64,000 nt of DNA from Batrachochytrium dendrobatidis JAM81 (taxonomy: Eukaryota > Chytridiomycota > Chytridiomycetes > Rhizophydiales): positions 707,279 to 771,278 of the forward strand of contig NW_006281101.1 in the NCBI RefSeq assembly GCF_000203795.2, written 5' to 3'. Position 1 is the stretch's first letter. Every line of letters begins with the position of its first letter. This document shows positions 11,410 to 20,407 of this stretch, one piece after another. The translations under genes were made by a program, and so were the position numbers. The notes beneath the pieces were generated by a model. It ran no database searches, was not told the origin of the DNA, and saw only the letters and a list, made by a program, of their open reading frames with translations.

Positions 11410-11739
11410 TCATCTCTTGTGCAAGTCCTTTTTAATGTCATCAAGTCTCTCCTTGTTCATCTTGACTTTGACGATGAACGGAGTCAGCATAGTCTTGATT
11501 TCACCAATATCAGCCCTGAGTCTATCCCCTGACTCTTTGATCTGACTACAGAGGAAACTACCAAGAATAGTAGCTACTCCAAACATTGCACCATACAGCA
11601 AGTGGTTTTTGCTGATATGATCTTGAACCTTGCCATGCAGGGGTTTGGATGTTGCTGCATGACTGTTGGTAGTGGTAAATGATCGTTTGAGTATGTGGGA
11701 GTGTAGTAGTTTTAATATGTGATGAGTTGAGTTGTTCAT
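11410..11739 (-). CDS. Unrecognised small protein with a membrane segment and coiled coil
   Basis: An intact 109-residue ORF with a true ATG at 11739. The N-terminal ~30 residues are Lys/Arg/His/Ser/Thr-rich with no acidic residues (LKLLHSHILKRSFTTTNSHAA), as in a mitochondrial presequence. One hydrophobic segment follows (LLYGAMFGVATILGSFL), then a charged helix with heptad-like spacing (IKESGDRLRADIGEIKTMLTPF and KMNKERLDDIKKDL). I do not recognise a family. It could be a mitochondrial inner-membrane or other single-pass protein; it lies next to the left virus-like remnant but nothing ties it to that element. Confidence 0.5.
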   Translation of the reverse strand: MNNSTHHILKLLHSHILKRSFTTTNSHAATSKPLHGKVQDHISKNHLLYGAMFGVATILGSFLCSQIKESGDRLRADIGEIKTMLTPFIVKVKMNKERLDDIKKDLHKR

Positions 11740-11889
11740 TAGGATTTTATTTGGGAAAAATGAATCAATTCATCAAAATGGAAATTTCACGACTTGAATC
11801 CATAATTAAACTTTGCATGTGATTTGACATTCATTACATATTATTGACTTGGTTTTGAATATGACTGTTGACTGGCATATTAATGCATA

Positions 11890-12096
11890 CTAATGCATTG
11901 CTATTACTTGTATTACAATTTGACCAATACATACATACAGCAATACATTACTTTGAATATCGACTCTAATTTCATTCCGTCTCTTCCTTCCGGTAGATAA
12001 CAGCATATCCATCGACCTTTCTTCATTTCTCATTATATAGTTGGCCTTGTAAAGACCCACATTGTTTGTATTTTCGTCCAATTGGTTATTCATTTT
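11890..12096 (-). pseudogene. Remnant resembling the N-terminus of the virus-like polymerase gene (left copy)
   Basis: An open frame from an ATG at 12096 (MNNQLDENTNNVGLYKANY...) shares the stretch N..VGLYK, followed by charged residues, with the first exon-like piece of the right element (24980-25150; GNDSTVGLYKVLFEV). Both lie on the minus strand directly upstream of the same plus-strand gene. The sequence match is short. The call rests on the shared position and orientation, so it is tentative. Nothing resembling the polymerase catalytic part follows. Confidence 0.35.
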
Positions 12097-12215
12097 CAAC
12101 AAATTTGATGTACTTCAAGAAAATAAAAGTTTATTTTTTCGTTTCAAACGAATTAAACGAAACTTATTTTGTTTGTGTATCTCAAACCAATACGATTGAA
12201 TCCTTTCTGTTAAAT

Positions 12216-12344
12216 ATGATGATTGATTATGGTCCTGTTACAGACCCAAAAGAGGTTCCTGTCGGAACTATTAGAATGGGCCAGAATAGAAGAATTTACA
12301 TTGTAAAGTTGATTAATAACAGAAAGATTTGGGTTTCATTTTAA
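12216..12344 (+). CDS. Small protein with a G-x-IRxG...Y-I-V...W motif
   Basis: A 42-residue ORF starting at tandem ATGs (MMIDYGPVTDPKEV) and ending in VGTIRMGQNRRIYIVKL followed by NNRKIWVSF. A similar short pattern (pro-x-GT-x-x-x-G-N-D/R-G-x-x-Y-x-V...K-x-W) recurs as a C-terminal tag or small domain in proteins of large DNA viruses, by memory of the family pattern only. The frame stays open upstream to 12066 without a better start. It sits between the polymerase remnant and the conserved gene in the left virus-like copy, and has no counterpart in the right copy. Confidence 0.4.
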   Translation: MMIDYGPVTDPKEVPVGTIRMGQNRRIYIVKLINNRKIWVSF

Positions 12345-12401
12345 AGAATATTTCGTTGACTTCCAAAAATTTATTTTCTTTGCGTTGAATATAAAACATC
12401 A

Positions 12402-12973
12402 ATGTTAGTGATTCCAAGTTGCTCTCTGCGTTCCAAGCATATCCGAAGCATTCCTATCAATCAAATTATCCTTGACCCTGCGAATAAACACAAGTATATT
12501 ATCGAAGAGAAACTTTCAACAAATAACACTCTTTCCAAAGTAGCAGCTCCATATTTCGGCGAAGAAGAACCTCTTGCATTGGATGTCGATGACAAACATC
12601 TGAAAATTGCTAATCCCAAACGGTTTAATCCTTCTGTTTTGATGAAAAACGTATAGCTGAATTAGAGGATAAAGTAGAACAACTAAATAAACACGTGAAG
12701 TCGTCATCCAGATACGAACAAATCAAGTACTACCTTGGAGATGAAAAATACTATTCAGACGACAAGTATTTATACACAGCGCGCAATGGAATTGTGTATG
12801 CTGCGAAAATCAATGGCACATTAGAACAAACCGAAGACACAGAAGAGTTTATCAAATCGAGTTGGAAAAAGCCAGACCTACTGCATTTCTTGATGCTTGG
12901 ACAAAAGCGACTCCAAACAAAATTGTTGGACGTGTTGACCAAGGAATCCATAGAAAAAGAAATACATTTTTAA
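12402..12973 (+). pseudogene. Conserved element gene of unknown function, left copy, frameshifted
   Basis: Two consecutive frames form one ancestral gene. The first (12402-12656) begins MLVIPSCSLRSKHIRSI and contains IILDPANKHKYII; the second continues from about 12640 (EKRIAELEDKVEQLNKHV) to TAA at 12971-12973. A one-base shift near 12640-12650 separates them. The protein has an N-terminal beta-type domain, a Leu/Glu/Lys coiled coil at the junction and a C-terminal part containing KYLYTARNGIVYAAK. It is homologous over its whole length to 25284-25869. No known domain recognised. It ends tail-to-tail with the RING gene, the two stops overlapping within TTTTTAAAAA. Confidence 0.7.
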
Positions 12974-13809
12974 AAAGGATGCTGAACAAGCCCACCAAAA
13001 AATTCATCGTCACTAACATACGACTTTGAATCTTCATCCTCACGATCAAATGAACTTTGTACAAATTCAGTCTTTCGTACATTTTGTTGGATGGCTGCCA
13101 GATCTTCTAATGCCGGTAACTCTTTACACGTCCTGAATGAGTTGATCGTTAGAATCGATTGAAGTTCAAAGACTTTATTTGATGGATACTTGGAGTATGC
13201 ATCAACTCGCATTGAGTTTGGAGAGAGCACGACCATTGTCCATTTATCTTCATACCTTTTCCCTAGTAATATCATTTCATTCAGAATAACCACAAAATTG
13301 GATTGTAGTTTATGTGTATTGATAATTTTGACTCTGTTAGAATTCCACCGTAAGTGTGACAACAGTGCCAGCGAACCTTTTGTTTCTCGGTTGTTCTTTT
13401 CGGCCCACTCCAATAGTTTGCATTTTGTAATGATATGGCTTTTAAAATCTTCGGGTTTCACCATTTCTTCACAAAAGTAGCATTTAGATGCGGCGTAAAT
13501 GCAAGTCACTACGTGATTCTCCAAGTTCCATTCAAACACAGAATTTGCACATAAAGAATGAAGACATTCTGTTAGATATTCACGTAAGTCTCTTTCCAGT
13601 AGTTTGTTTTTAAACAGGCTGTTGTCTCTACAGGATGGACAGCTCTCAGACTTAAATTTCGTTGAACACACAAGGCAAACAAAATGCAGTGCACCATTAT
13701 ATTGGTAAAAAGGAGGGTGTATGAATTCAAAACAGATGATACATCGTAGGTTGTCGATTTGAATTGTATGTTGGATGATAATTTCTTTGTTTTCGCTCAT
13801 TTTATACAT
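12970..13809 (-). CDS. SIAH-like RING and zinc-finger protein (left element copy)
   Basis: An intact 279-residue ORF, ATG at 13809 with a second ATG four codons in. After ~17 residues comes a SIAH-type RING: CIIC, FEFIHPPFYQYNGALHFVCLVC, then CPSC. A second Cys/His region follows (CLHSLCANSVFEW, HVVTC, CYFCEE, HIITKC), corresponding to the SIAH zinc finger that follows the RING in SINA/SIAH and TRAF-like ligases. The third RING cysteine (the Cys of 'LQC' in SIAH) is Tyr here, whereas the decayed right copy still encodes Cys at that place; the RING may therefore bind zinc imperfectly. The C-terminal third is unrecognised and ends in an acidic stretch (DREDEDSKSYVSDDE). Expected role is E3 ligase or scaffold; whether it is active is unknown. 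Confidence 0.7.
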   Translation of the reverse strand: MYKMSENKEIIIQHTIQIDNLRCIICFEFIHPPFYQYNGALHFVCLVCSTKFKSESCPSCRDNSLFKNKLLERDLREYLTECLHSLCANSVFEWNLENHVVTCIYAASKCYFCEEMVKPEDFKSHIITKCKLLEWAEKNNRETKGSLALLSHLRWNSNRVKIINTHKLQSNFVVILNEMILLGKRYEDKWTMVVLSPNSMRVDAYSKYPSNKVFELQSILTINSFRTCKELPALEDLAAIQQNVRKTEFVQSSFDREDEDSKSYVSDDEFFGGLVQHPF

Positions 13810-14048
13810 CTACTATAGATTTTAATATTTCTTAATCCGACTTCATAGCTCCTATTATACATTTAGCGGGAATTCCGGCTGGAAATCAAAAACGGTATTC
13901 TTCGGTGCTCTACCCTTACTACTAGTATTTGAATGGAATTTATAGTAAACAATGGAAATTACAATTATAAACTAATATTACAATTTTAAGGTTTTGATAA
14001 GCCTCAATATTACAATTATAACTTTGTTAAAAAACAAACACATTTATT
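13810..14048. other. Intergenic between RING gene and Crinkler gene
   Basis: AT-rich spacer with imperfect repeats of ATTACAATTATAA around 13958-14025. No gene seen. Confidence 0.4.
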
Positions 14049-14999
14049 TCATTCATCGGATAGCATAGCATAGATTTTTCCAGTGATATCGACAAGAGAA
14101 TCTGTACTAGGTTCACCTCCAGGCAACAACTTGATGGAACATTCGTCCATCTCAATCTTTTCATCAAGACTACGCAAGAAACTCCACTGCGCATAGTTGG
14201 TAACAATTCCATAGACTGAATCCAAATGACCAATCTCTGCTGCTACTTCACATCCAATCAAATTCTGTGTCATTCCCTGATCCATATCTTCCTTCTTTGC
14301 TTCGACGATATAAACTCTTTTCTTCCCACGACGTAATACAAATTCAAAATGGCCATGAGCTTTCAAGAAATCTCCGTTCAAATCTTCCTCTACTTCAATT
14401 TGAACATCTCCGTTGAACAGGAAACACACACAAATGATGATTGGTGCAATCAAATGAAGTCTCTGAGGTCCCATGAATGATATAACTGAACCAAAGCACT
14501 TTGTGGCAAACGACAAATACTGTGTGAGAATATTGAATTGAGTATCTGGAATAGCCTTTGAAGATTGGATATAAGGAGTAGTTCGTAGTACATCCTTGAC
14601 CTGATTCCAAGAAACATACGAATATGCTGTTGAATCAGTCGCCTTGGATTTCCTTTTGTTCTTTTCAAGAATTTCATTGAGTTGTTCCCATCTTTCTTTT
14701 CGTTTAGGATGAGGAGCTTTTAAGCTAGATTTTGACAAAGAGCGACTCCCTAAAGAACTGTCTGCAACAGTGATGAATAGAGGAGTCTTTGCTGTATTCT
14801 GAGCAGGAATAGGGTCGTCTGGTTGTAAAGGAGTACCACCATCCGTAGTGGAAAGGGAGAGTTGGTCAATTGCATAGGAATCAAAGTGAGGAGAGAGCTC
14901 CTTCTTGCAGGCTTTAAGAAGGTCATCTACAATCTCGCAGTCTTCAGTAGATACCTTTGTAGCGTTGTTTGGCTTGAATTTGACCCAAAGTTTTGTCAT
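14049..14999 (-). CDS. Crinkler (CRN)-type effector with restriction-endonuclease-like domain
   Basis: An intact 316-residue ORF; start taken at the ATG opening MTKLWVKFKPNNATKVS at 14999. Residues 1-80 form the CRN ubiquitin-like header (DDLLKACKKELSP, IDQLSLSTTDGG, TPLFITV). A Lys/Arg/Ser-rich linker is followed by a C-terminal domain with the PD-(D/E)xK nuclease pattern: GHFEFVLRRG (H217, E219), VYIVEAKKE (E233, K235) and a downstream QNLIGCEVA helix. This header plus nuclease layout is known from CRN/CR effectors of chytrids, oomycetes and Rhizophagus, which act in the host nucleus on DNA. No signal peptide is visible, common for chytrid and glomeromycete CRNs. It is divergent from the 15060 fragment and embedded beside virus-like remnants. 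Confidence 0.85.
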   Translation of the reverse strand: MTKLWVKFKPNNATKVSTEDCEIVDDLLKACKKELSPHFDSYAIDQLSLSTTDGGTPLQPDDPIPAQNTAKTPLFITVADSSLGSRSLSKSSLKAPHPKRKERWEQLNEILEKNKRKSKATDSTAYSYVSWNQVKDVLRTTPYIQSSKAIPDTQFNILTQYLSFATKCFGSVISFMGPQRLHLIAPIIICVCFLFNGDVQIEVEEDLNGDFLKAHGHFEFVLRRGKKRVYIVEAKKEDMDQGMTQNLIGCEVAAEIGHLDSVYGIVTNYAQWSFLRSLDEKIEMDECSIKLLPGGEPSTDSLVDITGKIYAMLSDE

Positions 15000-15059
15000 T
15001 TTTTCAAGTTTTTTTTCCTCAAATAAACTGAAAAATGACAAAATTATACTTCAAAACAC

Positions 15060-15540
15060 CAACACTTTGATACACTGCTCACTATTGACCAATTTAAAGG
15101 CAAGACTATTTCAGCTCTGAAATGTGCGATAAAAGAAGCAGTTATGCCTGCTTTGCAGACTTCTATTTGCAATTTAGATTTGAAAATAGGAAACTCGATT
15201 ATTGAAATATTAAGAGCCTCTGATTTGAAGGATGTATTAGAAGAAGCTCAAGTTTCAATCACCAACACAATCATAGTGATTCCTTTAGTGACTTACCTGG
15301 ACCAATGCATTTTGTGTTTTTGCTTTTCATTTGGTTTAGGACTTGGTTATTCTGTCACTGTCTTTTTGGGACTGACAATGAAGTGGAAGAATATCATCAT
15401 CCATTTATTGCTGATGTCATATTCCTCATTATTGATATGACTGGCTTAGGATGCTCTCTATACACTATTTGGCAGTTGATCTGGCAAGCAACAATGGAAT
15501 TCACAACTTACATCTGTTTTCGCTGGAGTTTTCTGTAGTC
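15060..15540 (+). pseudogene. Decayed gene, possibly a second Crinkler-type header
   Basis: The frame with ATG at 15144 is open upstream to about 15065 and reads FDTLLTIDQFKGKTISALKC, then AIKEAVMPALQTSICNLDLK. The order 'beta strand, K-T-I-S-x-L-K-x-A-I-K-E helix, L-x-L' resembles the ubiquitin-like CRN header. The frame then becomes hydrophobic and shifts: a second frame (15305-15538) reads FGTDNEVEEYHHPFIADVIF. No complete domain is recognised, and no convincing splice pair restores one frame. It is divergent from the intact CRN gene 60 bp away. Could equally be an unrelated relic. Confidence 0.3.
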
Positions 15541-15699
15541 TTCTTGTAGAACCATCTTACCATTCCTGAAAAGGTAATAATAAGTTTTAGTAAGAATCAT
15601 CCAATAAACGTTAAACAATAACTGGCATTATCTGATCGTGGTTACTATTTAACTTTACTATCCGATCTTGGCATAGCGGCAGGATCCATTTAAAACATT

Positions 15700-15865
15700 A
15701 GTATGAGTCCCGCACAAATAGCTCCTGATAATTCAAACTTGAATGCGATCACTCTTAGGTTTCTGACCTTGATGCTCATCTCTGATAACTTGTTATTTTG
15801 ACAATTTCAGAGCAAATTTAGTTGTGAACATCGGTTGAAAAACTGGTATTATTTGGTGACCATAT
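15700..15865. repeat. Direct repeat, left copy (partner at 26490-26665)
   Basis: Shares CTCCTGATAATTCAAACTT, a GACCTTGATGCTCATCTCTG block, ATAACTTGTTATTTTGACAA and an AAACTGGTATTATTTGGTGACC end with 26518-26665, in the same orientation. By eye the identity is roughly 70 percent with short indels. Each copy lies to the right of one copy of the conserved gene/RING block. The stretch 15541-15700 and 15866-16780 otherwise shows no gene. Confidence 0.65.
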
Positions 15866-16783
15866 GTTGTTTATAGTATTGAGAATATTGGGAATATTGA
15901 ATCAACATTGAATCTATTCAACATACCATGTCACACTGTACATTGGTGTTGATGCATGACCAAATGGTTGATAGTTTATGATGTATACACAACAAATAGT
16001 TGTTACAAACCATGATTTTCTACATCAAAAATATGAATCTTGCAAAATCGATATGCATTGTTGCTATTAAAACCATTCACTACGCTACCACTGTTATTTC
16101 CAAAGCTGTTGAATTGATTGAAATCGTAACTAAACAAATCTACTGAAATATGTCCAACAAAACAATCATGTCAAATATGTCGAATGTGATTTATTGATCA
16201 GCTGTCCATGAGCCATGAACAATGAACGATGATAAATAGAATGAAACTTTGCGGCTTTGATTTGAACATTGACAACTATGCAAGTTGATTTCAAGTTTAC
16301 TGTGTGCATTGACACATGGTCACACATTGACAGATCAACAGATTACAGCTAGCGACAATATGAATCAACTTTGGATGATATATATTTATATTTCAACAAC
16401 CATTTTGACATGGTTTGAATCACTCGGACAAATCAAATACATGACCAATTGGACAATCAGTCAAATATTTGGTATACAGTGACAGTATATGTTGTGGTGA
16501 TGGATTGTATGTGTGATGATAAATATCCATAATCAGGGTGACAATTTGATACTATCTGATCACTGGATACATGATCGCAATTGGAGAGATCAACACAATA
16601 TACTACTGAGGTTGATCATACACCAACAACGATGCTTGTATATTGATTCGCCCTACAGGGTGTTTCTGGGTTTGTCAGAATATCCGTTTGGAGATTGCCG
16701 ATTGTCACCCTTGAAGTTGCCGTCATTATAAAACGGCAGTCATCTACCGGATTCAACCCATTTTCATCACACTACTTGATACA
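15866..16783. other. Gene-free stretch upstream of the pepsin-like gene
   Basis: TG/CA-rich texture with short stop-poor frames. A 36-codon ORF at about 16032-16145 (MNLAKSICIVAIK...) has no recognisable family. Nothing else supported. Confidence 0.35.
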
Positions 16784-18429
16784 ATGCTGATCACTCTAGA
16801 ATGCGTTCTATTTGCGTTGCAAGCGGTTGCTGCAGTTCGAGTTTCATTAGAATCACCTTTTGAAAGTACCAGTCAATCAAGCAATAGGCTGTCAAAACGA
16901 TCACCCGTTGAATTGGGTGGTGACATTAGCCGATGTTTCCGAATAAAACTCTATGTTAATGGAGTCGATGTATGTATCATGTCATACATTGTAGTTTGAT
17001 ATCAACTTACACCACGTTTAATCAATCTCACACTTGTTTAAAATAGTTGGGTTTACAAGTCGATTCAGCGATTTCCAGTATAGTCGTACCACTTCCTAGT
17101 TCAAGCAGCGATGTGAGTTTGACTCCGCAACACACTCCAAGTGGAGAGCCCGTTACTATAAAGTACAAAGGCGATGAGTATAATGGGATTACTTCCACAG
17201 CCGATGTGACGATTCCGGGTACTAGGATAACTGACATCAATTTACCAGTAATAGCAGTTGAAAAACAATCGGCAGATCTAGTTGGTATCGATCCAAATCT
17301 TGATGGAATATTTGGGTTTGGCTATCCCTTGTTATCAAAACATCATTCACGAATCACTGCGATGGATATTTTGTACAGCAATAATGTCATTCCCAATAAC
17401 GAGATTAGTATTCAACTATGTCCGTATGATATGACTTCAGATAGCTTCATCAATATAGGAAACACGGAAATAACTGCAAAATGCGGAACGGATGGAAAAA
17501 GTGTTGCGTGGATACAATCACCAACAACCGATCATCATACTGTCAACATCAAGAATATACTAGTCAATGACAAACAAGTGGATCTACCCGAGGAATTCCA
17601 GCAAGTTGTGGAAAATGGACGTACTTTGTATTCATATCTACAAACATGTTCTACATATATGATTTTCCCTAAAGTAGTCGTGGCTACGTTGGTTGATGCT
17701 ATTGTTGGTAGTAATGCGATTATTTTTAAAAGTATGTTTAGTAAAAAGCTCAGCAAAAGAGAAATTGAAAACATATTTTGGGAAAACCATCCAATGATTG
17801 AATCCACTTATAATATCGATTGGGAAAAGCTGTCGACCATTACAATTACAGTGTTTTCTCAAACCCCCGTAACTGATGACAATCGCAACTCCGTTGTAAC
17901 AATCAAATTGGGTCCTAGAGACTATATACAGAGATATGATTCTGAAGATTGCAAGTATTTGACAATTGTATGCAATATGTGTTGTTTGATTAACCTGACT
18001 AATGTACATGTTGGATTATAGTTAGATTTGCTATAAAAGCTGGTTCAAATGACAAAGCAATTCTTGGTATTCCATTCATGACCCGACTTGAATTGTCATT
18101 TGATCGAGCACATAAACGCATTGGGTTTGGTCCTGGATGTGGATGTGAAGTCGCAACTGATGGATATCCTACTATTTCGGACCATTATCGAGTGCTCTGG
18201 CCATCATCACAGTAAGTTGTTTGATATTGATGTGTGGATGTGTAGATTGATACTGATCATGAATTTGGTGCATACTGTTAGACTGCCTGAACAACCAAGT
18301 ACTTCAGGCTCAGATGGTACATTTATTCGCAGAAGGAAACCAACAACTACAACTAATCAAGTAGCTGTACCTGAAAACACTCACCACACTGTCAAGAGTC
18401 GCAAACAGACTCTCAATAAACTCGACTGA
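16784..18429 (+). CDS. Secreted pepsin-family (A1) aspartyl protease-like protein, probably inactive
   Basis: Four exons: 16784-16969, 17047-17954, 18026-18211 and 18282-18429, totalling 1428 nt (475 residues) with intact frames. Residues 1-18 form a signal peptide (LECVLFALQAVAAV). A KR dipeptide at 38-39 is a likely propeptide cleavage site. The A1 fold is clear from VDSAISSIVVPL (first active-site loop, D68-S69-A70 instead of DTG), DGIFGFGYPLLS, and AILGIPFMTRLELSFDRAHK followed by RIGFGP. At the second active-site loop, where D-T/S-G is expected, the sequence is VENGRTLYSYL (E251-N252-G253), so the second catalytic Asp is absent. The tail is Thr/Arg/Lys-rich and polar. Chytrids such as Batrachochytrium have expanded secreted A1 families; this one looks like a pseudoprotease. 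Confidence 0.85.
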
Positions 18430-19681
18430 ATACAATTCATTATAGACAAACTGCTACTATATTTATTTCTAATGTGGTGTGTCCATGTTTGATTGTGTGA
18501 TATGTTCAAGCCGTGTATGTATTGGATCAGTCCAGTGTGTATCGTAGTTGTTTGATACACGATGATCACGCATACTATTGTATTGGTAATACATGGTATT
18601 GATTGAATACACATCATGATCGCATAGTTCAGTCACGATCCAATTGACACAAACAGTCGAGTCGTGTAGTTTGGGTTCAGCTCGACACATTTGTATTGTC
18701 AATCTCGGACAAAACGTCAAAAGTGAATCAAGGTCAACTGGAACAACCAACAGACTGGATCCAGTATGTGTAGTCGCACTGGGTTGTATATATTGACTAC
18801 AGTAAACAACTCGAGTGTCATTTTACTGGTTGTGGTTATGGTTATGAGTACATGCCAGTGTTTGATGTATACAGCATTACAATGATGGGTCAGCAACAAT
18901 ATGATGGAACTGGATGTGCAATATCAAACCCATGTCCAGAATACGTGATATAACAACAACTTGCAACCATACTGACGTAAATGGACCACTAAATAACAGT
19001 GTTGACATGCAAACAACAGTTACATTACTGATATGTGCAATTATTGTTGTTGAACTAGATTGCAATTGTATCCGTGATTCAAAATACAACAAATGGGTGT
19101 GCAGAGTTGTATTGACAACATTGACAGTCCAACACAATACATGAATGTGGGTTCAAACTTGTTGATCGTACAATGCATGATTACTAAGAGTGCACAAAGT
19201 GTAGATTCAACACTATAGTCTGACTGTGTCATATGATGATTGTTGTATATCGAACACGCAATGCAGTCAATGTGTAACATCAACCAACCAAACATGTAAC
19301 TATTGTATATTGCAATGCAGAATACACAGTCATTTCAGGATGAATACAAGTGATCCATTTTACATGAATACGGTTGTAAAAGGGTGCGTTTACAAGGCTA
19401 CACAACACCTTGAAGGGTGCTTTTCAATATACCTGATAAAAGGGTCGTAAAAGCATAGTTCAATCGACATGATCATCAAATCGATCAATATGATGCTATG
19501 AATAGGGAGTAGCCCACTACAAGTAATCAAGTAACCCTGTGTTGCTGGTTAACCTAAAAGGGTTAGGGTTGGTTTAATATACAAAAAGTATAAATACAAC
19601 CGAGTATGTCCAGTTTTATAATCAACACCAATATCAACAATCTGCCCATCTAACCATCTTCTAAACCCATCCATCAATCTA
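18430..19681. repeat. Gene-free TG/CA-rich stretch with an orphan MITE end
   Basis: No gene is seen. The right terminal repeat of the MITE family occurs at about 19353-19376 (CCATTTTACATGAATACGGTTG followed by TA) without a clear left partner. The remainder shows the TG/CA-rich texture with many ACAATAC/GTATTGT words. The last ~130 bases before 19682, with TATAAATACAACC at about 19597, may be the promoter of the next gene. Confidence 0.4.
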
Positions 19682-20407
19682 ATGAAGTTCATTGACATTT
19701 TATTCGTACTGAGCGCGGCAGCAACCGCTAATGCAATACTGGTTTCAGATAATAGCAATGACTCAGTCCAGGCATCAAGCACTTCCAGTCAAGTGCATAG
19801 CCCAACCAATAAGCCTAATCCAGGCACTTCCGGACAAGGCCAGCAATACTTGTATCGAACTGGTCCAAGTGTTCCAAAACGAAGTCGAAAACGCCCAATG
19901 AATCAACCCGGTCCAAGTGCTCCAAAACGAAGTCGGGAACAATCAACGAATCAACCCGGTCCAAGCACTTCCAATCAAGACCAGCAACAGCCAATGAACG
20001 AAGATGAGTCGGGAAATACTGCTCCAAATCAAGCGGTTGTATTAAGCGAAAGAGACCAGAAAACCTTGGATACTCTAAAGCAAAAAGTTGAAAAGCTTGA
20101 AAGAAAGAAAAAGAACATGTGCCAAGCCTATTATAATAGTGTACTTCGTGGATTAAACCAATGGGCAGGGTTGGGAAAAGGCAAAGACAAAAGTATACCT
20201 GGGGCAAGGTTCAGCCCAGGAGTTCAACAAAAAATGAAAAAAGATTGCGAAGAACTAGGAGAAGTAGTAGACAGTATCAAACAGCAAGTGAAAAAGTTTA
20301 TGAAAGGCTATGGTTTGGAATATGAAGAGCCGGATTCAGACGTTGAAAAGTCGAGTTCAGACGTTGAAGAGTCAGATTCTGAAGAGTCGAGTTCAGATTC
20401 AGATTGA
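19682..20407 (+). CDS. Secreted low-complexity protein of the chytrid-specific type
   Basis: A single-exon, intact 241-residue ORF with ATG at 19682. Residues 1-18 are a clear signal peptide (MKFIDILFVLSAAATANA). The next ~100 residues are Ser/Thr/Pro/Gln/Asn-rich with imperfect repeats built on NQPGPS followed by APKRSRE or TSNQDQQ. A charged helix, probably a coiled coil, follows (LSERDQKTLDTLKQKVEKL), then a Lys-rich segment with one Cys pair (CQAYYN and KKDCEEL) and a highly acidic Ser-rich tail (repeats of SDVEE/SSSDSD). This signal peptide and layout resemble a large family of secreted proteins of unknown function in Batrachochytrium, by recollection of the family style rather than a search. 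No enzymatic motif seen. Confidence 0.7.
   Translation: MKFIDILFVLSAAATANAILVSDNSNDSVQASSTSSQVHSPTNKPNPGTSGQGQQYLYRTGPSVPKRSRKRPMNQPGPSAPKRSREQSTNQPGPSTSNQDQQQPMNEDESGNTAPNQAVVLSERDQKTLDTLKQKVEKLERKKKNMCQAYYNSVLRGLNQWAGLGKGKDKSIPGARFSPGVQQKMKKDCEELGEVVDSIKQQVKKFMKGYGLEYEEPDSDVEKSSSDVEESDSEESSSDSD

Noticed and set aside
12640..12660. Programmed -1 frameshift joining the two halves of the conserved gene
   Set aside because: The right copy would need a shift of opposite sense at a different place, and the left heptamer (GAAAAAC) is not a standard slippery site.
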